From the NCBI RefSeq assembly GCF_963678635.1, contig NC_087064.1:66395548-66459547 (forward strand): DNA of 64,000 nt. The letters run 5' to 3'. Below the pieces are notes generated by a model. It made no database searches. It was given only the letters and a program-made list of their open reading frames with translations, and was not told the DNA's origin. Origin of the DNA: Symsagittifera roscoffensis. Lineage: Eukaryota; Xenacoelomorpha; Acoela; Convolutidae. Numbering within the stretch: the first letter of the stretch is position 1; every line of letters starts with the position of its first letter. Below, one piece after another: positions 11,757 through 26,200 of this stretch. A program made the position numbers and the translations under genes.

Positions 11757-12720
11757 AGGCAATGGTTTATGCTTCATCTAAATTTGGTATTAGAAAAGTG
11801 AAGTCACTATTACAGTTGCCATTGAAACCTGACTAAGTTTTCAAAAAACAACGAGCAAGTGAAGTTTCAATTCACTTACAGTATAAAGTTAATAGACTAC
11901 TTGATATCTTAAAACAAAACAAAATCGTTTTCCCAGTCAACAAAGAAGAACAGCCAAAGTGAAACACATTCACAAACCCCGTTATAATTTTCGCTAAAGG
12001 AGAATTTTTACATGTTGCTCTAGATGCTAGATACCTGAAGTCACTCATCGATGAACCTAAATGCAATTGGTCCAAAGAGCAGTTCAAGTAATCCTCCTGA
12101 AAAAAAAAACGGAGAGTACCTTAGTTCAGCTAACATGAACAGCGCTTGTAATTAAATGCCACTAGATGAACAATCACGACGTTTAACATAATTCGTTATT
12201 GGAAATCAGCAATACGAATTCAATAGATTTTTCTATGGGGTCTTCATCGGACCAGCAGCTTTTTCAGCAATCATGAAAAAAAAATTTCCGACCACTCATT
12301 CTAAGCAAAATTTTCTTAACCTATTTAGACGATGTTTTCATGCAATCGCCAACAAAAAGCGAAATGTTGCAAGTATTGGACAAATATCACCATATAATAC
12401 TTAAAGAAGACATGAAATCAGCCCCGGTAATTACCATTTCTTTCTCACCCGTGTTAAAATCCTTGGACATATTATCGACGGAAACAAGATCACTTCATTA
12501 AAATCTCGCATAGACGCAATAATAAAACTTCAACCAGTATCAAACAAGAAGAAAATCCGAGAAATTCTTGAAACGCTAATTTTTTTTTAAAGTAAGTATG
12601 TATAGAAAATGCAATTATACTTCAGACCATTCATAATATTCCTGGACAACAGAATATTTTTAAATAGACAACAGAACACCAAAAACCTTTTGAGGAAATA
12701 AAAATACTTCTTACTGATTA
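11757..12720 (+). pseudogene. reverse transcriptase remnant (Ty3/gypsy type)
   Basis: Readable blocks in shifting frames: a pre-fingers segment with HLQYKVNRLLDILKQNKI and then NPVIIFAKGEFLHVALDAR, the usual 'V..K..G.....D.R' fingers/palm motif; then QYEFNRFFYGVFIGPAAFS, the F-x-x-x-P-F-G-L-type motif with degraded residues; then YLDDVF at 12,322-12,339, the catalytic Y-x-D-D box. At least three frameshifts and several stops separate the blocks. The function in an intact element would be cDNA synthesis; this copy cannot make it. Confidence 0.85.
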
Positions 12721-13200
12721 ATTATCAAAATCGATTCCAGACCCAGACCAACTATTTTATGCAATGAAAGATACTCCAAACTTTCGCATCGGTGCAGAAT
12801 TATTAACAATCACATAACGGAAAAGTAAACTGAATCTTATCTCAGCAAATTCAAGACTGTTTACACAAGCAGAACTTAGACTCTACACACTTATGAGAGA
12901 ATCTACAGCTATAATAAATACTCTCACAGAATATAAATTTTCAATCCTTGCATCAAAACATCAAAAACATCAAATCCAAACCACAAAGTTTAGAGATTGG
13001 ACTATAGAACTTACATTTAGTTTGGACTTCAGGAAAAATCTTGCTTCACCAGATACACAAAGTCAGGCGAAACACAACACCAGAAATAATAACAAGGAAA
13101 ACAACAGTGGAAATACCATAAAATACAAACTCTTTTCTTGCAAAAGACAAAACTTCACCACGATTAGAATGCAAGTATGCAGTAAAAACTGACCTTGAAT
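12721..13200 (+). pseudogene. RNase H-like region remnant
   Basis: Follows the reverse transcriptase directly. Readable patches include DPDQLFYAMKDTPNFRIGAE, near the first RNase H strand, and FTQAELRLYTLMRESTAI, near the conserved helix with a Glu in RNase H. The frame from 12,893 to 13,192 is the longest piece. Assigned by position and these patches. Confidence 0.6.
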
Positions 13201-13339
13201 ATGTACAAATAAATGAATTACAACATTTCCCACTATATGCAGATTGCCAAAACAACCATAATGAAGTAGATTTATTAGAAAATTCTACATTTAAGCCAGT
13301 ACCTTATTCAGCATGAATCAAAAACAAAACATAACGAAA

Positions 13340-14463
13340 ACCAATAAAAAAGGTTTATAAGACAAATCTATATGCCCTATTAGAAAAGGAAAACCTAACA
13401 AATATTATAAGTTTATCAGGACCTCCAGATATAGACTTGAAATACACGGTAAGTCAAGTTTTCAATCTGCATGACCCTCTAGATATTATACCCTTAAAAA
13501 TAACCTTAGATTTATAAACAAAAAACATCGAAATCTTGACTCAATTATTCGATATCTTAAATTTTGGCACAAACACAAAACAAAACCTGTAAAAGCAGAT
13601 ATTACATTTATAGGAAAAAAAAACATTTTTTAGAAACTTCAGAAACTTTAATAGCTCAACCATAAATGAGAACACCAATTTTTGGAATGCCAAACATCCG
13701 AAACAAAAAACTCTGTCTCCCTCTAAGTAGAATACTCAGAGCATTTCATGTATCACATATCTTAATACAAAAAGACATACAGGATCAGAAAAAACTACTC
13801 AAAGATTATACAGATTGTTTAGCTTCCAAATTCACCAATCTGGATCAAAGTATTATCAGAAACAAATATCAGAAACAAATAGCAGAAAAACAAGACTTTA
13901 CAGGACAAAGTTTATATTTCAGCCACAGAATCTCATTTGATACAAAAGAATCAATATCGTCGTCCTCAGACGGAAACTCATATATAATGTTTATAGTCGA
14001 CGCACTTACACAATACGTAGCACTCAACCCCGCAACTCACTTTAATGCTTATTATGCATATACAACGCTCTACAAACACTGGATTGCAAAATTCGGATTA
14101 CCAGAAATCCTTGTTACAGTTAATGGCACTGAATTTATAAATATAAACTCATAACATTATGCCGTCTTTACAACATCAAACATAAACCCCGACCATCTCA
14201 TGCCCCATGGACTAACGGTTTCGTCGAAGGTATGAATCGTTCACTACAGGAATATCCCAGATGTATAGTAATTGGAAGCGATACAAAAAATTATAGAATG
14301 GTCAACAGACGTAAAATTATTTACCTTTGCCCACAACTCACAAACAACAACAACACTAGAATTATCACCGTATGAAATGTTTCTTAACCAAAAAACACGG
14401 AAATCATTAAGGTTTACAGCAAATTCCTCAAAAAAATACACAAGGTTATTGTCAACTTACTAA
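13340..14463 (+). pseudogene. integrase remnant, one catalytic Asp lost
   Basis: The longest frame, 13,666-14,154, covers the N-terminal linker and DDE core. The first Asp lies in ISFDTKE, followed by DGNSYIMFIVDALTQYVAL, a standard core strand set. At the second catalytic position the sequence reads TVNGTEF: the usual Asp before Asn-Gly is Val (codon 14,119-14,121). After a stop and frameshift, WTNGFVEGMNRSLQEY carries the third acidic residue (Glu), and the region ends with LSPYEMFLNQKTRKSL. Integrase joins element cDNA to host DNA; this copy is inactive. Confidence 0.85.
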
Positions 14464-14699
14464 GAAATCAGTTTGTTACAATTTACCACTACATATTCAT
14501 ATTGATGATCATTTTCAATATCCACAAGTCTTAAAATCAGACTCGGGAACACATACTGTATGGATTTTAAGCAGAAATAAAAAACACAATGAAATTAACT
14601 AGAAAATAGCTAAAAAACTACTACAAAAGCAAAATGTTGAATCACAAATAAATTCACGATTTACACCAGCCACAAATTTCAAAATTGGTAGATATATAT

Positions 14700-14963
14700 G
14701 TATTAGTACCAAACTTTTTGAAACAAAAAGGATCATCTAAAAAATTACAGCCAATCCGAAAAAGGACCGTTTCAAATTATTGACAAACCCACTAATGGAA
14801 CATATAAACGTATTGATTCATATAGAAAAAAAATAGTTCAACGCCGAAACCATCTTTTGCCATATTACTCAAAAGAACACGCTTTTTGCGAACTAACACA
14901 AACACTCCTTTCAGGACTAAAAAGTCTCCATGACTATTCAAATGCACAAAATCAAAAATAAAT
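14700..14963 (+). pseudogene. integrase C-terminal GPY/F module remnant
   Basis: A readable patch GPFQIIDKPTNGTYKRID followed by IVQRRNHLLPYYSKEHA matches the GPY/F module found at the C-terminus of Ty3/gypsy integrases, and ends at a TAA near 14,961. It marks the end of pol. Confidence 0.75.
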
Positions 14964-16300
14964 GAACCTAAATTTTTCAACGCAATTTTTCAACTCAAAA
15001 AACAAAGAAACAAAAAATAACACACCGAATTCATCCGATAAAATTAACAAACAAACACACAAACACGTCAAAAGCAAAGGATTAGTTGTCAAAAATTAGA
15101 AGCAAAAGTTATACTACAAGAACCAAAAGAAAAATCACCACAACGACAACCATCACGACTCCAAAATCAACCACGCAAAGATTAGCGAAGTTTATATTCC
15201 ACAATCTGAAATATTAAAGAAAGTTGAACTTCAAAAGCCCCTCTCCAATAAATTTAACACTTTATACAATTTAGAACTTGAAAAGTTTCCCTTTTTTTCA
15301 TATTCCGAGCTTCCACTCTTCAATGTCTAGTTCAAATTCAAGCAATCAGATACTAGCTCAACATCACCCCATTTTGACACTACTTCATTAGTCGACACAT
15401 TGCTTACTTAGAACATATCTGGAATTATAACTAAAAAACTTGCAGGTCAAAAATAAGCAACATATTCATATTTGACAACTGAAATAAAAAAGTCCAAATG
15501 TTACAGCCTTTCCCTATAAACCAGTACAAAGTTCAACAATATTGTCTCCATTTACACTCCAAATTTCCCCCAAAGAAGAATATTGAATAAGCGTAAACCA
15601 AGAATCAGACTTGATCACTTAGCCTAAAGAACATATTTTTCCTAAACACCCCAATCATCTCATAAACAAACACAAAACTAGGAAACTCAATCCTATACCT
15701 CAACACTTGCCTAAATTAAAATTTGCCCATACAGAACCCACTTGTCAAAAATCAATAAACAATCCGACCACACTCAATTTACAACTCCGAAAATAAAAAT
15801 TAATTCGACGAACCGCATCATTCTTCAAATGCCTCCGTCTCAATCAGTTCGACTCCTCAAGACAATAATTTCAATTTTTTCTTCAGTTTTTTTGATCTTT
15901 TTTCAATTTAGAATGTTTTTCATTGTAGACGCCCTCGAAATACTCCTCCTCCTCTTCAAAACGTTTTGCAGCTTTTTCGTATGTTTTCATTCCCTAACCA
16001 AAGCCTACATCAACTTCTCAAAAAGCCTTGACCACCTCCTCAGGTAGGATATTTCAAAAACTATCTAAATATTAAGACATTTGTTTACGAAGAAAGATAC
16101 ACTTATTATTTTAGTAATCTTTTTAACCTTTTTATTCTCTCTAAATTTAACAATAAGTAAATGTATAAAATAGGCAAAAAAACTTTTTGCCTTGGCAACA
16201 ATTATTTTGATCATTTTCATAGAAGAATTTTATAAACAACATAGATTTTACATCTGAAAGTGAAATAGTTACAAAAATTCAAAATTACTGATCAACAAGC
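14964..16300 (+). other. interval between pol and the third-ORF region, with a hydrophobic ORF
   Basis: Mostly stop-riddled Asn/Thr/Lys-rich sequence. A 101-codon frame at 15,742-16,047 has a basic N-terminus and two hydrophobic stretches (IISIFSSVFLIFFQF and LEILLLLFKTFCSFFVCF) that could be membrane segments or a leader peptide. Its relation to the envelope-like region downstream is unknown. Confidence 0.35.
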
Positions 16301-17259
16301 AACACAACAATTTCCACCGGCGATGACCTTCCGAGAACTCCCAACAACACCAACGTCTAGTCAATTAGATCAACCCCAATCATCAACCAGCATCTATTTT
16401 CAAGAAAATCTATGTTCAATTGAAGAAAGACATGCAATATTATCAGAAACTTTAATACCCGTAGTTCGCCATGCACCTCTAAGCGAATCAACATAAAACA
16501 TTACTGAACCAACATACAACATCTACACTTCCATCCAATAAGATTTTGGAAGAACATGACATCCTAGTCAAAACCAAAATCAGTCATCTACAAAAGATAG
16601 ACAAATAATTCATCCCGGACGAAATAGGAATTTCACAACACCCAGAGTTCATTTTAATCTACCTTCATCACCATCCCGAAAACATCTATATCATTCAAAT
16701 TCTTCAATTTAAAATACCCCTCCACCATAACAAAGACTTCACAACAAAACACTCCAATTATCCCATCGGATTAATCATGATAAACCCCCACATCCGAACA
16801 ACTTCGTTGAAATCCATTTAATCCCCGAACATCAACACAACGTCTCCCTTATTGCATGACACAGCCTTTCACACAACATTTAACCAAACTTGGTAAATGA
16901 CCCAAAAGATGTCTCATCAGATATATTTTTGTCACTACCAGAAACCCTATCACTACCTTCAACACCTTCAACAATAAGTCAAATTCCAACCACACCATTT
17001 CCATTAAATTTCCCTACAAATTTAGAAAATAGATATAGAGAACATAATAATATACCTCTACGATTAGATTGGAATACATTCGTAGCACAATCTCCTTTAT
17101 TTGGTCAACATCTTGACAGTCACATATTACACAATTGGGCACTCAACATGTTACAATACAGACACGACATTCACAAAGACATACAGTAATATAACAAACA
17201 AATTCTGACACAAGACAATTTGACACTCAAAATTGAAACTACATTAAAAGTAAAGGATT
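16300..17259 (+). pseudogene. third-ORF region, P/S-rich module 'P'
   Basis: A fragmented coding module recognisable because it recurs downstream. The readable parts are ENLCSIEERHAILSETLIP near 16,400, a Pro/Ser-rich linker, and the 99-codon frame 16,890-17,189 beginning MVNDPKD and ending NMLQYRHDIHKDIQ. This last frame is kept in 32,909-33,187 and 48,339-48,617. No database family is recognised by eye. It lies downstream of pol, so it belongs to the element's third ORF or to a neighbouring structural ORF. Confidence 0.5.
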
Positions 17260-20198
17260 GAGTACATCACCCTCTATCTCTGCCCCACCAAACACAGCAG
17301 CGCAATCTTTAACTCCCCCATAAAAAACAACAGTGCTTATCTTCAAACACGATAGATACACAAAAAAGACACTTGGATACGTAACATTCTATAATCCATA
17401 TTCAGGACTATCATACACATGTATCTTCTATTAAGAAATTCTCCTCTCATCCTGTTTTTTTTGTTCTTAAGGACCCAACATCACATAAAATTACTCCCCC
17501 TCCCCGAACAGGACCGCAAGAATCAGATGCGAATCAGAACCATAAGACATAGAAACAACAAATATAGTAGCAACATTTTACTCAAAAGCCCGAGCTATAA
17601 CCTTAACAGGATATAAATTCACAGCAAAAATTTCAGAAAAAAACGTACATTGTTCTCAAGTCTCAAATGGAAACAAAAATAAACACAATCACAAATCTTT
17701 CTTTCAAATCAATATGATACGAATTCAACATCTAAACCCTGACGTCTGTAAAAATGAACTAAGACAATTAAAATTAACAACAAAGAAAGGCACAAGTCAA
17801 TCTTCAAATTATTCTAGACTCAGCACATCAAGCCGAACTAGAAAGATATCAAGGACATAAAAAAATAGACAATAAATACCCATTCCACGGCGCACAAGGA
17901 CGTTTAACATATGATTTACACTATTAAAGTTGGATACCACACATTGGAATGAATAACTCTTCAAATTGTAAAGCAGACACAAAAAAAACGATAACAAGAA
18001 AAAATGTTTTTGATTGGAAAAATCAACTAGAAAAACTACAACTAACACGACATTCAAAAGATGCATAATATTATATCAAGGATTACGCTTACCATGCAAA
18101 AATGACCACGGATATTGCGATCCTACCACACGCATACAAGCAACCACCGTTTGGTTCTCTAAAGACACGTGTACCACATTTCAAGTTTCAAAGATTCACG
18201 CAAGAATAATAAAAGTTCATCGAAAAATTTTTCATTAAATCAAACTTCATTGACCAAGTCAACCCAGACAAAATAAGACAAAATAATCAACAATACAAAA
18301 ATATCGACGGAATAGAAAATAAATTACCACGTTTCTAAATATATACCGAAACTAAAGTCGCTGCAAATCTAAGATTCCTCTATATAAAACACAATATTCA
18401 GAAATACTTGTCGAAGACGAAAAACATTTCGACACGAAAACTGGAAAATATTTATCAAACTAACTCAGACATACAAAAGTTAGAGTAACGAAAACTCGTA
18501 TATCCCAGTAACATTTCTAAAAGTTAAAAAAGTTGGTGGAAACCTTCTTCCACAAGATAAAGGCAGCACATGTTTACAAGAACTATCACTAATGAACGAT
18601 ATTGTTTGGCGCAATTCACTATGACATCCATTTAGACGTGAAATTAGATTATACAACATGCAGAATTTTTCAAGAAATGTCATTATCAGAACTAGAAACA
18701 CCACATCATCTATTCGAGTTAGAACGAACACAAATCCTACAAAAACTTGCTTTAGCAGTACTAAAAATACCTTGTGCAGGATATTTTTTTTAGGTAACAG
18801 GTCAAAATTTATCGACTACAATAGACATATACTATGGTATTACACATGTACTAAAAACATCACCGTTAAATATTTTTGAAGATAAACGATGTTACAAAGG
18901 AATCCACTAATTCTATAAAAACAAAGTACATTTTGTAGATACACTTTCCAGACTCACATATTTTTGGATTAGAACCGTACCATGTGGACCTGAAAAAAGA
19001 CACAATGTTGCGCAGCTAAATCCAGATGAAGATAAAAACTATCTCCTCACCCCATATCCTAACCTTAAGCCACCATAGTAGAAGTTTTCACCAAAAATCA
19101 TTGAAGCTATTGCCCGTAATCCAAATGTATATCTACAATCCATATGTATATATTCAAGATCAGACATACAACATGACATCCGTTCACAACAATTTCAAAA
19201 ACTCCTAATGAAATTGGACACAATCCAAAGACAATCAAAATATCAATATTTGAGAAAACAAGGATTTTCTGACATCTACGCACAAGACTACAGCGGACAC
19301 TTCAAGGATATAAAGGCCTATACGTATTTAAACGGCGAAAATCATCGTTCAAAAGATATTTCCCCCATAATAATATTTAGTTCTGTTAACCTAAAAAACG
19401 AACTTCTCGCCTTTCTAGGATATCCCTAATACATCATAGAAAGATTAAATATCTTTTACGCAATGTTCAACTTCTTAAAATTTCTATTCTCCTTACTAAA
19501 AAGAACATTTAACACATGCGCAGTACACACACAAGTAACAAACAAGCAAGCGTAGAATATTTGCACGAATTTTTGAATTTTTTTCAACCTCAATTAATAA
19601 AATCTTTTTAGACGCTCAAATAAGCTAATATAACAAAAAATTATCAACCGCAAAAGTTACCGACGATACCTCACAAGACAATAAAAATATAAAACCCACT
19701 GCACCACAATTTCAAGGTTTCCGAATTAACCACCAGTTATTATTAGTACCACGAAACTATAGAAAAACACCGATAAAATGGCACACATCTTCAAGTCATA
19801 GCTACCCACAAAGCCCAGTTTTTCTCTTATAGTAATCCATCAACCAAACAAAGACGACGCATATGAACAGATCATCGAACAGCCACATACCACCAATTTC
19901 CATTCTCAGAAAAGCAATGTTTTTACCCCACGATGACCCTCAAACTTGGATTCCTGAACCGCTTCCTATCTTACCCGCTGTAAACATATAATGCAGTATG
20001 TAAAGATTTCTTAGAGCCCCATGAACGAGCAGCAAAGAAGATGACACTTAGACTACATTCCAATCCTGGAATGGCGAACTTAAATGGTTTGTTGCCGTAG
20101 TCACGACCCTCGAGGATTTTAGGTATGGACCCAACAACGCAGCAAAGAAATTCCATTGAAACAGACCAAAATTGAAATTATGGTAAAATTAAAGAATT
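17260..20198 (+). pseudogene. envelope-like third ORF remnant, unit 0 (full-length type)
   Basis: A full-length unit of the segment that is amplified downstream. Order: a 5' part with the anchor GAGTACATCA; an ectodomain-like part (KRCI and CKNDHGYCDPTTR, then DTCTTFQVSKIHAR); a middle part with KLDYTTCRIFQ and LWYYTCTKN; a block LRKQGFSDIYAQDYSGHF; a hydrophobic membrane-anchor candidate (MFNFLKFLFSLL) near 19,463-19,500; and a short tail containing YEQII near 19,860. Cysteine pairs, single anchor and position after pol suggest an envelope glycoprotein as in errantivirus-like elements. Stops and frameshifts are frequent. The envelope label is an inference. Confidence 0.5.
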
Positions 20199-23100
20199 GA
20201 GTACATCATCCTCAATCTCTACCCCACCAAAAATAACAGCTCAATCTTTAACTCCCCCATAAATAGCAACAGTACTTATCTATAAATACGATAGATACAC
20301 AAAAAAGACACTTGGATACATATCATTCTATAATCCAAATTCAGGACTATCATACACATGTATCTTTTAATTATAAGTTCTCTTCTCATCCTCTTTCTTT
20401 TTATTCTTTAGGAATTAAAATCACATAAAAATCCTCAGAACCATAAGAAAAAGAAACAACAAATATAGTAGCAACACTTTACTCAAAAGCCCGAGCTACA
20501 GCATTAACAGGATATAAACTCACAGCAAAATCTTCAGAATAAAAAATTACCTTGTTCTCAAGTCTCAAATGGAAACAAAAATAGACTCGAACACAAATTT
20601 TTTCTATCAAATCAGTATTGAAAGAAATCTACAACTAAACCCTGACGACTGTAAAACTGAACTAAGACGATTTAAATTAACCACAAATTAAGGCACAAAT
20701 CGAAAATTAGTCAATTTCCAAGTATTTCCAGATTCAGCACATCAAGCCGAACTAGAAAGATATCTAGGACATAAAAAATTAGACAAGAAATCCCCATTCG
20801 ACGGCGCGCACGGACGTTTAACACGTGATTTACACCACAAAAAATGGATACCACAAGTTGGAATAAATAACCCTTCAAATTGCAAAGCAGACACAAAAAA
20901 CGATATCAGGAAATAATGTTTTTTGATTGGAAAATTCAAGTAGAAAAACTACAACTGACACGAGATTTGAAAGATTCTTAATAATATATCAAGGAATACG
21001 CTTACCAGGCAAAAAAGACAAAGGATATTACGATCCTACCACACACACACAAGCAACCATCGTTTTGTTCCCTGAAGACACTTTTACCACATTTCAAGTT
21101 TCAAAGATTCACGCAAGAACAATAAAAGTACATCAAGAAAATTTTAATTAAACCAATCCTCATTGATCAAGTCAACCCCGACAAAATAAGACAAAACAAT
21201 CAACAATACAAAAATAACGCCGGAATAGAAAACAAATTAACACGTTTTCAAATATATCCCGAAACTGAAGTCGCCTGCAAACATAAGGTTCCACAATATA
21301 AAACACAATATTCAGAAATATTTGTCAAGATATCCAAATTAACCACCAAATATTTTTAGTACCACGAAACTATAGACATACACCGATAACAGAGCACACA
21401 TCTTCAAGTTACAGCTACCCACAAAGCCCAGTTTCTCATTTAGTAGTCCATCAACCAAACAAAGACGACACATATGAACAGATCATCGAACAGCCACATA
21501 CCACCAATTTCCATTCTCAGAACAGCAATGTTTTTACCCCACGATGACCCTCAAACTTGGATTCCTGAACCGCTTCCTATCTTACCCGCTGTAAACATAT
21601 AATGCAGTAAGTAAAGATTTCTTAGATAGACAAATAATTCATCCCAGACGAAATAGGAGTTTCACAACAACAAGAGTTCATTTTAATATACCCTCATCAC
21701 CATCCCCAAACCCTCTAGACCAATCAAATTCTTCAATTCAAAGTACCTCTCCACCATAACAAAAGACTTCACAATAAAACACTCCAATTATCCCATCGGA
21801 TTATTTAGGATTAACCCCCACATCCGAACAAGTTCGTTAAAGTCCAATTAATCCCCCATCATCAACATAACGTCTTCCACATTGGATGAAACAACCTTTC
21901 ACACAACGTGAACTAAACATGGTAAATGACCCAAAAGATATCTCATCAGATAAATTTTCGTCACTACCAGAAACCATATCACTACCTTAAACACCTTGAA
22001 CAATCAGTCAAATTTCAACCACACTATTTCCATTAAATTTCCCTACAAATTTAGACGATAGAATTAGAGAACAAGTAAGTAATAATATACCTCTACGATT
22101 AGATGGGAAAACTTTCGTACCACACTCTCCTTTACTTGGTCAACATCCTGGCAGCCACAGATGACACAATTGGTTACTCAACACTTTACAGTATAGACAC
22201 GACATTCACAAAGACATACAGGAACATAACATACAAATTCTGATACAAGACAATTTGACAGTCAAAGTTGAAGATACAGTAAAATTAAGGAACTGAGTAC
22301 ATCATCCTCTATGTCTGCCCCACCAAACATAACAGCTCAGACTTTAACTCCCCCATAAAAAACAACAGCACTTATCTGTTAATACGATAGATACACAAAA
22401 AAGACACTTGCATACATAACCTTTTATAATCCATATTCAGGACGATCATACACATGTATCTTTTAATAATAAGTTCTCTTCTCATCCTCTTTCTTTTTAT
22501 TCTTTAGGAATTAAAATCACATAAAAATCCTCCCCCTCCCCGAACAAGACCACAACACCTATTGGTTACGCATTTTGATTGAGACAAAAATGACCAAAGA
22601 ACACTACACAAATATGCAAAAAATCAAATAAATAATTGCGAATCAGAACCATAAGAAATAGAAACAACAAATATAGTAGCAACACTTTACTCGAAAGCCC
22701 GAGCTACAATCTTAACAGGATGTAAATTCATAGCAAAATTCTCAGAAAAAGAGTACATTTTTCTCAAGTCTCAAATGGAAACAAAAAAAGACTCGATCAA
22801 ATATCTTTCTTTCAAATCAATATTGAAAGAATTCTACATCTAAACTCTGACGACTGTAAACCAAACGTGAACCAAACTTGGTAAATGACCCAAAAGATAT
22901 CTCATGAGATAAATCTTTGTCACTACCAGAAACCATATCACTACCTTCAACATCTTGAACAAAAAGTCAAATTCCAGCCACACCATTTCATTTAAATTTC
23001 CCCACAAGTTTGGACGCTAGATATTGAGATTCTTTAAGTAATAATATACATCTACGATTAGATTGGAAAATTTTCGTAGCACACTCTCCCTTATTTGGTC

Positions 23101-23253
23101 AACATCCTGACAGCCACAGATGACACAATTGGGCACTCAACATTTTACAGTACAGGCACGACGTTCACAAAGACATACAGGAACATAACACACAAATTCT
23201 GATACAAGACAATCTGACGCTCAAAATTGAAGATAAAGTAAAATTAAGGAAAT
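20199..23253 (+). repeat. array unit 1 (long + short)
   Basis: Long part 20,199-22,294 and short part 22,295-23,253. The long part is about 0.1 kb shorter than in units 2 and 3. It retains the frame starting at 20,927 (WKIQVEKLQL type) and module P from 21,629. All coding is broken. Confidence 0.85.
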
Positions 23254-26200
23254 GAGTACATCATCCTCTATGTCTACCCCACCAAAAATAACAGCTCAAT
23301 CTTTAACTCCGCCATAAATAACAACAGTACTTATCTATAAATACGATAGATACACAAAAAAGACACTTGGATACATATCATTCTATAATCCAAATTCAGG
23401 ACTATCATACACATGTATCTTTTAATAATAAGTTCTCTTCTCATCCTCTTTCTTTTTATTCTTTAGGAATTAAAATCAAATAAAAATCCTCCCCCTCCCC
23501 GAACAGGACCACAACACCTATTGGTTACGCTTTTTGATTGAGACAAAAATGACGAAAGAACACTACACAAATATGCAATAAAGCAAATATATCATTGCGA
23601 ATCAGAACCATAAGAAATAGAAACAACAAATATAGTAGCAACACTTTACTCAAAAGCCCGAGCTACAACCTTAACAGGATATAAACTCACAGCAAAATTT
23701 TCAGAGAAAAAATTACCTTGTTCTCAAGTCTCAAATGAAAACAAAAATAGACTCGAACACAATTTTTTCTATCAAATCAATATTGAAAGAATTCTTTAAC
23801 TAAACCCTGACGACTGTAAAACTGAACTAGGTCGATTTAAATTAACCACAATTTAAGGCACAAATCAAAAATCAGTCAATTTCCAAGTATTTCCAGACTC
23901 AGCACATCAAGCTGAACTAGAAAGATATCTAGTACATAAAAAAGTTAGACAAAAAATCCCCATTCGACGGCGCGCACGGACTTTTTAACACGTGATTTAC
24001 ACCAAATGTAATTAACACGTGAAAAAATGAATACCACAAGTTGGAATAAATAACCCTTCAAATTGCAAAGCAGACACAAAAAACGATATCAGGAAATAAT
24101 GTTTTTTGATTGGAAAATTCAACTAGAAAAACTACAACTGACACGAGATTTGAAAGATGCATAAAATTATATCAAGGAATACGCTTACCATGCAAAAAAG
24201 ACAAAGGATATTGCGATCCTACCACACACACTCAAGCAACCATTGTTTTGTTCCCTGAAGACACTTGTACCACATTTCAAGTTTCAAAGATTCACGCAAG
24301 AACAATAAACGTACATCAAGAAAATTTTCATCAAACCAATCCTTACTGATCAAGTCAACCCCGACAAAATAAGACAAAACAATCAACAATACAGAAATAA
24401 CGACGGAATAGAAAACAAATTAACACGTTTTCAAATATATCCCGAAACTGAAGTCGCCTGCAAATAAAAGGTTCCACAATATAAAACACAATATTCAGAA
24501 ATACTTGTCAAGATTTCCAAATTAATCACCAATTATTTTTGGTACCACGAAACTATATACATACACCGATAACAGAGCACACATCTTCAAGTCCCAGCTA
24601 CCCACAAAGCCCAGTTTCTCATTTAGTCCATCAACCAAACAAAGACGACACATATGAACAGTTCATCGAACAGCCACATACCACTAATTTCCGTTCTCAG
24701 AACAGCCGTGTTTTTAGCCCACGTTGAGCCTCAAAATTGGATCCCTGAACCGCTCCCTTTCTTACCCGATGTAAACATATAATGCAGTAAGTAAAGATTT
24801 CTTAGATAGACAAATAATTCATCCCAGACGAAATAGGTGTTTCACAACAACAAGAGTTCATTTTAATATACTCTCATCACCATCCCCAAACCCTCTAGAC
24901 CATTCAAATTCTTCAGTTCAAAGTACCCCTCCACCATTACAAAAGACTTCACAAAAAAACACTCCAATTATCTCATCGGATTATTTAGGATTAACCCCCA
25001 CATCCGAACAAGTTCTTTAAAATCCAATTAATCCCCCATCATCAACATAACGTCTTCCACATTGGATGAAACAACCTTTCACACAACGTGAACTAAACTT
25101 GGTAAATGACCCAAAAAAGATATCTCATCAGATAAATTTTTTTCACTACCAGAAACCATATCACTACCTTCAACACCTTGATCAATAAGTCAAATTTTAA
25201 CCTCACTATTTCCATTAAATTTCCCTACAAGTTTAGACGATAGAATTAGAGAACATGTAAATCATAATATACCTCTACGATTAGATAGGAAAACTTTCGT
25301 AGCACACTCTCCTTTACTTGGTCAGCATCCTGACAGCCACAGATGACACAATTGGGTACTCAACATTTTACAGTACAGACACGACACTCACAAATACATA
25401 CAGGAACATAACATACAAATTCTGATACAAGACAATTTGACACTCAAAGTTGAAGATACAGTAAAATTAAGGAACTGAGTACATCATCCTCTATGTCTGC
25501 CCCACCAAACATAACAGCTCAGACTTTAACTCCCCCATAAAAAACAACAGCACTTATCTGTTAATACGATAGATACACAAAAAAGACACTTGCTTATATA
25601 ACCTTTTATAATCCATATTCAGGACGATCATACACATGTATCTTTTAATAATAAGTTCTCTTCTCATCCTCTTTCTTTTTATTCTTTAGGAATTAAAATC
25701 ACATAAAAATCCTCCCCCTCCCCGAACAAGACCACAACACCTATTGGTTACGCGTTTTGATTGAGACAAAAATGACCAAAGAACACTACACAAATATGCA
25801 AAAAAGCAAATAAATAATTGCGAATCAGAACCATAAGAAATAGAAACAACAAATATAGTAGCAACACTTTACTCGAAAGCCCGAGCTACAACCTTAACAG
25901 GATGTAAATTCATAGCAAAATTCTCAGAAAAAGAGTACATTTTTCTCAAGTCTCAAATGGAAACAAAAAAAGACTCGATCAAATATCTTTCTTTCAAATC
26001 AATATTGAAAGAATTCTACATCTAAACCCTGACGACTGTAAACCAAACATGAACCAAACTTGGTAAATGACCCAAAAGATATCTCATGAGATAAATCTTT
26101 GTCACTACCAGAAACCATATCATTACCTTCAACATCTTGAACAAAAAGTCAAATTCCAGCCACACCATTTCATTTAAATTTCCCCACAAGTTTGGACGCT

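Larger units (their letters stand above)
7647..14963 (+). mobile_element. degraded Ty3/gypsy-like LTR retroelement (gag-pol)
   Basis: Ordered gag, protease, reverse transcriptase, RNase H, integrase and a GPY-type C-terminal module can be followed on the + strand through many stops and frameshifts. The domain order with integrase after RNase H is that of Ty3/gypsy (Metaviridae). An envelope-like region follows at 16.3-20.2 kb, as in errantivirus-type members. LTRs were not identified, so the true ends are unknown. The many lesions indicate an old inactive copy. Confidence 0.85.

Noticed and set aside
6091-20198. A flanking LTR pair for the gypsy-like element
   Set aside because: I compared the upstream AT-rich block with sequence after pol and after unit 0 and saw no long direct repeat, so LTR boundaries are not claimed.
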